The notes beneath the pieces are model-generated. The model was not told the origin of the DNA. It worked only from the letters and a program-made list of their open reading frames with translations, and ran no database searches. Shown in pieces: positions 4,724 through 7,323 of a stretch of DNA of 7,323 nucleotides. Source of the stretch: an uncultured Blautia sp. (GTDB taxonomy: Bacteria > Bacillota > Clostridia > Lachnospirales > Lachnospiraceae); NCBI GenBank assembly GCA_945872375.1, contig CAMBYR010000099.1:1-7323 (forward strand). Direction: 5' to 3'. Position numbers and translations under genes: made by a program. Within the stretch, counting starts at the first letter, position 1. Each line of letters begins with the position of its first letter.

Positions 4724-6462
4724 AACCGGATCGTTTTGCCGGAGACATCAATGAAGTGGATTATAAAGACGAGCATCCGTTTATCCTGAGAGATCCGAAC
4801 AAGTGTATCCTCTGCGGCCTTTGCGTACGTGCCTGCGATGAAGTCATGGGCGTTGGCGCACTTGGACTTGTAAAACGTGGATTCGATACGGTTGTGAAAC
4901 CGGCTCTGGAAATGCCGCTGTCCGAGACAGGATGTATTTCCTGTGGTCAGTGTGTAAGTGTCTGCCCGACAGGCGCACTTCAGGAAAACTTAAGTCTTGC
5001 AAAATCTGTTCCGCTTGATACAGAAGTGACAGATACCACCTGTTCTCATTGTTCCGTTGGCTGCTCCATTCATCTGGAAACCTACGGAGACATGCTGGTA
5101 AAATCTCTTCCGGACAAAGAAGGCGCTGTGAATAAGGGACTTCTCTGCGGACGCGGTAAATTCGGATTTGACTGCGCTGTGATTGGCGACAGAATTCTGG
5201 ATCCGATGGCAAGAAAAGACGGAGAGCTTACCGAGGTAGATTATCATGAAGCATTCGTGCTGATCACCAAGAAAGCAGAAGCTCTTGCTGCAAAATACGG
5301 CAAGGAAGCAGTTGCGGTTTCCATCTCCGACAGATACACCAATGAAGAAGCATATGTAATCAAGAAATTTGCAGATACCATCGGTGCAAAGACACTCTGC
5401 TTCAACAACAGAGAGAATGGTCTTACCAAAGTTCTGGGTGTAAATGCATCCCCGAACACCATTGATGAGCTTCTTTCTGCAGAAGTGATCCTCTGTGCAG
5501 GATTCATTGCAAAAGAAAATCAGGTAATCCGCCTGAAACTGAAACAGGCTGCAAAGAATGGTGCGAAAGTTATCCTCGTAAATCCGGAAGGATATGAGCA
5601 GGATCACATGAGCTTTGTATATAAGACTGTTGTAACAGATAATACACTTGGATTCTTCAAAGGCGTTGCAAAAGCACTTGCTGATATGGGCAAGGGTGCC
5701 GGCATCGAAGGATTTGATGCATTCAAAGCTTCTGTAGACGGTGCAGACGTATGTGAAGAAGTGAAAGCTGTTGCAGAGCTTTATGCAAATGCGAAGAAGG
5801 CAATGATCGTATTCCAGCAGAATGTTGTTTCCACAGAAGCTGCAGTTCTTCTGGCAGATATCGCACTTGTTTCCGGACATATCGGAAAAGCACGTGATGG
5901 TATCCTTGAACTGAAAGCAAAGAACAACAGCCAGGGTATCAATGATCTCGGCATCACCGCAGGTGCAGAGGCAATGGAAGGTGTGAAAGCCCTTCTGGTA
6001 TTTGGCGAAGATGTTCCGGCAGATGCTCTGAAGGAACTGGTATTCCTTGCAGTATGCGACACTCATATGACAGAAACTGCAAAGAAAGCCGATGTAGTAG
6101 TTCCCGGCACCGGATTTGCCGCTACATATGGAACCTTTACAAACACCGAGCGCAGACTGCAGCCGGTAGAGCAGGCAATCGAAGAAGATGTTGTATTCAA
6201 CAACTGGGAGGTTGCAGCTGAGCTGGCACATGTATATGAAGTAGAAATGCCGTATGACGATGTAGAAGATATTTCTGATGAAATGAATGATAAGCTTCCG
6301 CTTTATCGTTATGCAGAAATGGGTCAGATCTACGGCGGCGTTCTGGAATGCAAGGGTGCAAAACTTGTTCCGGCAGAAGACGGAGTATTTGTAGCACCGC
6401 TGAAATGTACCGATTATCTGACAAACATGATCGATGCAAGACTTCCGAAAGCTGCAAAATAA
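4711..6462 (+). CDS. stnC: StnC-like subunit, C-terminal part: 2x[4Fe-4S] ferredoxin and NuoG-like molybdopterin-oxidoreductase-fold domain
   Basis: The first ATG after the frame break gives 583 residues, but conserved sequence in this frame extends upstream to about 4567, so this ATG is probably an internal Met and not a native start; no ribosome binding site precedes it. Counting from this Met, Cys32/35/38/42 and Cys75/78/81/85 bind two [4Fe-4S] clusters, and Cys111, Cys114, Cys118 and Cys146 (CSHCSVGC, then GLLCGRG) form the [4Fe-4S] motif of the molybdopterin oxidoreductase family. The remainder has the family fold, including DVVVPGTGFAATYGTFTNTERR near 467-488. At the place where formate dehydrogenases carry a Sec or Cys metal ligand (CARLCH-like segment after TNEE), this protein reads CFNNRE, so metal catalysis is unlikely and an electron-wire or scaffold role as in NuoG is inferred. 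It also lacks an obvious C-terminal molydopterin-binding domain. The ATG overlaps the stop of the upstream fragment (ATGTATGATGTAA, 4711-4723), so reinitiation is conceivable. Confidence 0.75.
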   Translation: MYDVKPDRFAGDINEVDYKDEHPFILRDPNKCILCGLCVRACDEVMGVGALGLVKRGFDTVVKPALEMPLSETGCISCGQCVSVCPTGALQENLSLAKSVPLDTEVTDTTCSHCSVGCSIHLETYGDMLVKSLPDKEGAVNKGLLCGRGKFGFDCAVIGDRILDPMARKDGELTEVDYHEAFVLITKKAEALAAKYGKEAVAVSISDRYTNEEAYVIKKFADTIGAKTLCFNNRENGLTKVLGVNASPNTIDELLSAEVILCAGFIAKENQVIRLKLKQAAKNGAKVILVNPEGYEQDHMSFVYKTVVTDNTLGFFKGVAKALADMGKGAGIEGFDAFKASVDGADVCEEVKAVAELYANAKKAMIVFQQNVVSTEAAVLLADIALVSGHIGKARDGILELKAKNNSQGINDLGITAGAEAMEGVKALLVFGEDVPADALKELVFLAVCDTHMTETAKKADVVVPGTGFAATYGTFTNTERRLQPVEQAIEEDVVFNNWEVAAELAHVYEVEMPYDDVEDISDEMNDKLPLYRYAEMGQIYGGVLECKGAKLVPAEDGVFVAPLKCTDYLTNMIDARLPKAAK

Positions 6463-6492
6463 ATTTCAGATATTGAAAACATAAAATGAATG

Positions 6493-6533
6493 AAAGGCTC
6501 CTGTACAGAAGATATGACTGTATAGGAGCTTTT
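6493..6533 (+). terminator. Rho-independent terminator of the redox operon
   Basis: Arms 6493-6508 and 6518-6533 pair over about 16 bp (AAAGGCTCCTGTACAG with CTGTATAGGAGCTTTT) with two G-U wobbles, around a 9-nt loop at 6509-6517. The T run is short (TTTT, 6530-6533) and partly inside the stem, so efficiency may be moderate. It lies 30 nt after the last stop. Confidence 0.75.
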
Positions 6534-6559
6534 CTGCGATCCGGGGATTTTTGCCGCTA

Positions 6560-6588
6560 TTGTATCTTTGACGAAAATATGCTATAAT
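6560..6588 (+). promoter_or_regulatory. Extended -10 promoter of the uppP-like gene
   Basis: TATAAT (6583-6588) is preceded by TGC, giving an extended -10, and TTGTAT (6560-6565) lies 17 nt upstream as a weak -35. The better-looking TTGACG at 6568-6573 is only 9 nt from the -10 and cannot act with it. Transcription would start near 6595, about 78 nt before the ATG. Confidence 0.6.
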
Positions 6589-6621
6589 TCTGTTCGTAGT
6601 GGCCTAAAACAGAAAAAGAGT

Positions 6622-6657
6622 TCGCAGGTCTGCAAACAGGTTGTTTTGCATTTGCGA
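6622..6657 (+). promoter_or_regulatory. Two-tier hairpin in the uppP leader
   Basis: TCGCA (6622-6626) pairs with TGCGA (6653-6657), and inside it TGCAAAC (6631-6637) pairs with GTTTTGCA (6643-6650, one bulged T) around loop AGGTT. The structure ends just before the ribosome binding site. No T run follows, so it is not a terminator. I do not recognise a riboswitch class; an effect on translation or mRNA stability is only a guess. Confidence 0.35.
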
Positions 6658-6660
6658 TAA

Positions 6661-6665
6661 AAGGA
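6661..6665 (+). promoter_or_regulatory. Weak ribosome binding site of the uppP-like gene
   Basis: AAGGA lies 7 nt before the ATG at 6673. It is clearly weaker than the AGGAGG sites of the redox operon, yet it fits the only start that includes the conserved first helix. Confidence 0.55.
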
Positions 6666-6672
6666 TAAAATA

Positions 6673-7323
6673 ATGACAGTAATTTATGCAATTTTATTTG
6701 GTATGATACAGGGAATCGCGGAATTTTTTCCTGTAAGCAGCTTCGGACATCTCAGTGCGCTGGAGAAAATATTCGGAATTTCCCGTACAGCCGATGTCCT
6801 GTTTGAATCCATGCTCCATGTGGGAACAATATTTGCAGTATTCCTTGTGTTTCAAAGGGATATCCGAAGACTCACAGAAGAGTATGTCGGCATGGCAGGC
6901 GATCTTCTGGGGAATCTGAACCTGTATATACATAATCGAAAAACGGGGGAGGATCTGAAATACGCCAGAATCATCAGCAACAGTTACAGAAAATTTGCTG
7001 TTCTTGTTCTGATTTCCACAATTCCAACGACTTTACTGGGATATGTATGCAGACGGCTGATCGTCATGGCAGCAGTGTCCCCCATGCTTCCCGGAATCGG
7101 CATTCTGATCACCGGAATTGTTCTTCTGGTGACGGATATCGGAGGCGCAGGAGGAAATCGTTCCGCCAGAGAGGCAGCATATGCCAACGCCATGTGGATC
7201 GGAATTTGCCAGGGACTTTCCGTTTTTCCGGGATTATCCCGCTGTGGGCTGACCATCTGTGCAGCACTTCTCTGTGGATTCAGCAAAACCTTCGCAGTAA
7301 AGTATTCTTATATTATCTCCATT
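6673..7323 (+). CDS. uppP: Undecaprenyl-diphosphatase, UppP/BacA family (partial, C-terminus outside window)
   Basis: The 217 visible residues match the UppP/BacA family, an integral membrane enzyme that removes a phosphate from undecaprenyl diphosphate to recycle the lipid carrier for cell wall synthesis; extra copies can raise bacitracin tolerance. The first motif is QGIAEFFPVSSFGHL (residues 13-27) with Glu17, Ser22, Ser23 and His26; His49 follows in the second helix. The second motif reads FPGLSRCGLT (185-194), keeping Ser189 and Arg190 but with Cys191 where PGxSRSG usually has Ser. Hydrophobic stretches at about 1-20, 43-60, 108-125, 135-155 and 172-186 are probable membrane segments. 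The loop between the second and third helices (about 62-106) looks some 20 residues longer than in E. coli BacA as I remember it. The gene has its own promoter after the operon terminator and appears unrelated in function to the redox genes. About 50-80 residues should lie past the right edge. Confidence 0.88.
   Translation, partial: MTVIYAILFGMIQGIAEFFPVSSFGHLSALEKIFGISRTADVLFESMLHVGTIFAVFLVFQRDIRRLTEEYVGMAGDLLGNLNLYIHNRKTGEDLKYARIISNSYRKFAVLVLISTIPTTLLGYVCRRLIVMAAVSPMLPGIGILITGIVLLVTDIGGAGGNRSAREAAYANAMWIGICQGLSVFPGLSRCGLTICAALLCGFSKTFAVKYSYIISI

Larger units (their letters stand above)
2999..6462 (+). pseudogene. stnC: Whole StnC-like gene interrupted by a frameshift
   Basis: The two halves together give the order plant [2Fe-2S], GltD/NfnB-like FAD/NADPH, 2x[4Fe-4S], NuoG-like molybdopterin-oxidoreductase fold, which is how the large third subunit of Stn-type transhydrogenases is built as I recall it. 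The first frame is sound to about 4561; the frame used by the second half is open from 4567 to the TAA at 6460-6462 and encodes 631 codons. Between 4567 and 4710 that frame reads as conserved protein, with ERKDNFTEVV and Cys-rich CLECGCKDYFEC at 4654-4689. Joining the frames needs a net gain of 3n+1 bases (or loss of 3n+2) near 4562-4584. The rest of the gene shows no stops or decay, so the lesion is young or artificial. A sequencing error, a real inactivating deletion and a functional split all remain open. Confidence 0.7.

Noticed and set aside
4990..6231. Long minus-strand open frame (413 codons) opposite the NuoG-like region
   Set aside because: Antisense shadow of a conserved coding region; the translation is Cys/Phe-rich with no family resemblance.
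705..6462. Electron-bifurcating [FeFe]-hydrogenase HydABC
   Set aside because: The NuoE- and NuoF-like subunits would fit, but no H-cluster motifs (such as TSCCPAW or the related Cys motifs) occur in the third subunit.
705..6462. Respiratory complex I fragment
   Set aside because: No membrane subunits, and the NuoG-like part is fused to a GltD/NfnB-like NADPH module, which complex I does not have.
6568..6573. TTGACG as -35 box of the uppP promoter
   Set aside because: Only 9 nt separate it from the TATAAT at 6583, far too short for sigma-A.
1..7323. Mobile elements, CRISPR arrays, tRNA or rRNA genes
   Set aside because: No direct repeat arrays, terminal inverted repeats, transposase motifs or tRNA-like structures were found by eye. 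The intergenic gaps (162 and 210 nt) are accounted for by promoters, a terminator and a leader.

Overview
The window reads as a Firmicutes chromosome segment, most likely from an anaerobic gut or acetogen-like member of the Clostridia (Lachnospiraceae is my best guess). This is inferred from moderate GC content, strong AGGAGG ribosome binding sites, TATAAT promoters, and the families present. Genus cannot be assigned from sequence alone.

Layout: (1) Positions 1-542, minus strand: the N-terminal part of a ClpP-fold serine peptidase of the TepA-like type, cut by the window edge. (2) Positions 543-704: a divergent control region with a good extended -10 promoter for the rightward operon and a Rex-like palindrome lying over its -10 box. 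(3) Positions 705-6462, plus strand: a tightly packed redox operon of a NuoE-like subunit, a NuoF-like NADH/FMN/Fe-S subunit, and a very large third subunit now split by a frameshift near 4562-4584. (4) A hairpin terminator at 6493-6533. (5) Positions 6534-7323: a new extended -10 promoter, a leader able to fold into a hairpin, and the first 217 codons of an undecaprenyl-diphosphatase (UppP/BacA family), cut by the right edge.

The operon matches the architecture of the Sporomusa-type Nfn (Stn) flavin-based electron-bifurcating transhydrogenase, StnABC. StnB-like NuoF binds NADH and FMN, and StnA-like NuoE adds a [2Fe-2S] cluster. The StnC-like protein joins a plant-type [2Fe-2S] domain, a GltD/NfnB-like FAD and NADPH module, a 2x[4Fe-4S] ferredoxin domain, and a NuoG-like molybdopterin-oxidoreductase-fold domain without an evident metal-ligand Cys or Sec. 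Such a complex would link NADH, NADPH and ferredoxin pools. No [FeFe]-hydrogenase H-cluster domain and no catalytic formate dehydrogenase subunit is present in the window.

The main anomaly is the break in the third subunit. The GltD/NfnB-like half runs out of frame after about residue 521. The missing continuation, including a Cys-rich CLECGC motif, sits in another frame and joins the downstream NuoG-like half. This is either a recent inactivating indel, a sequencing or assembly error, or less likely a functional split or recoding event.
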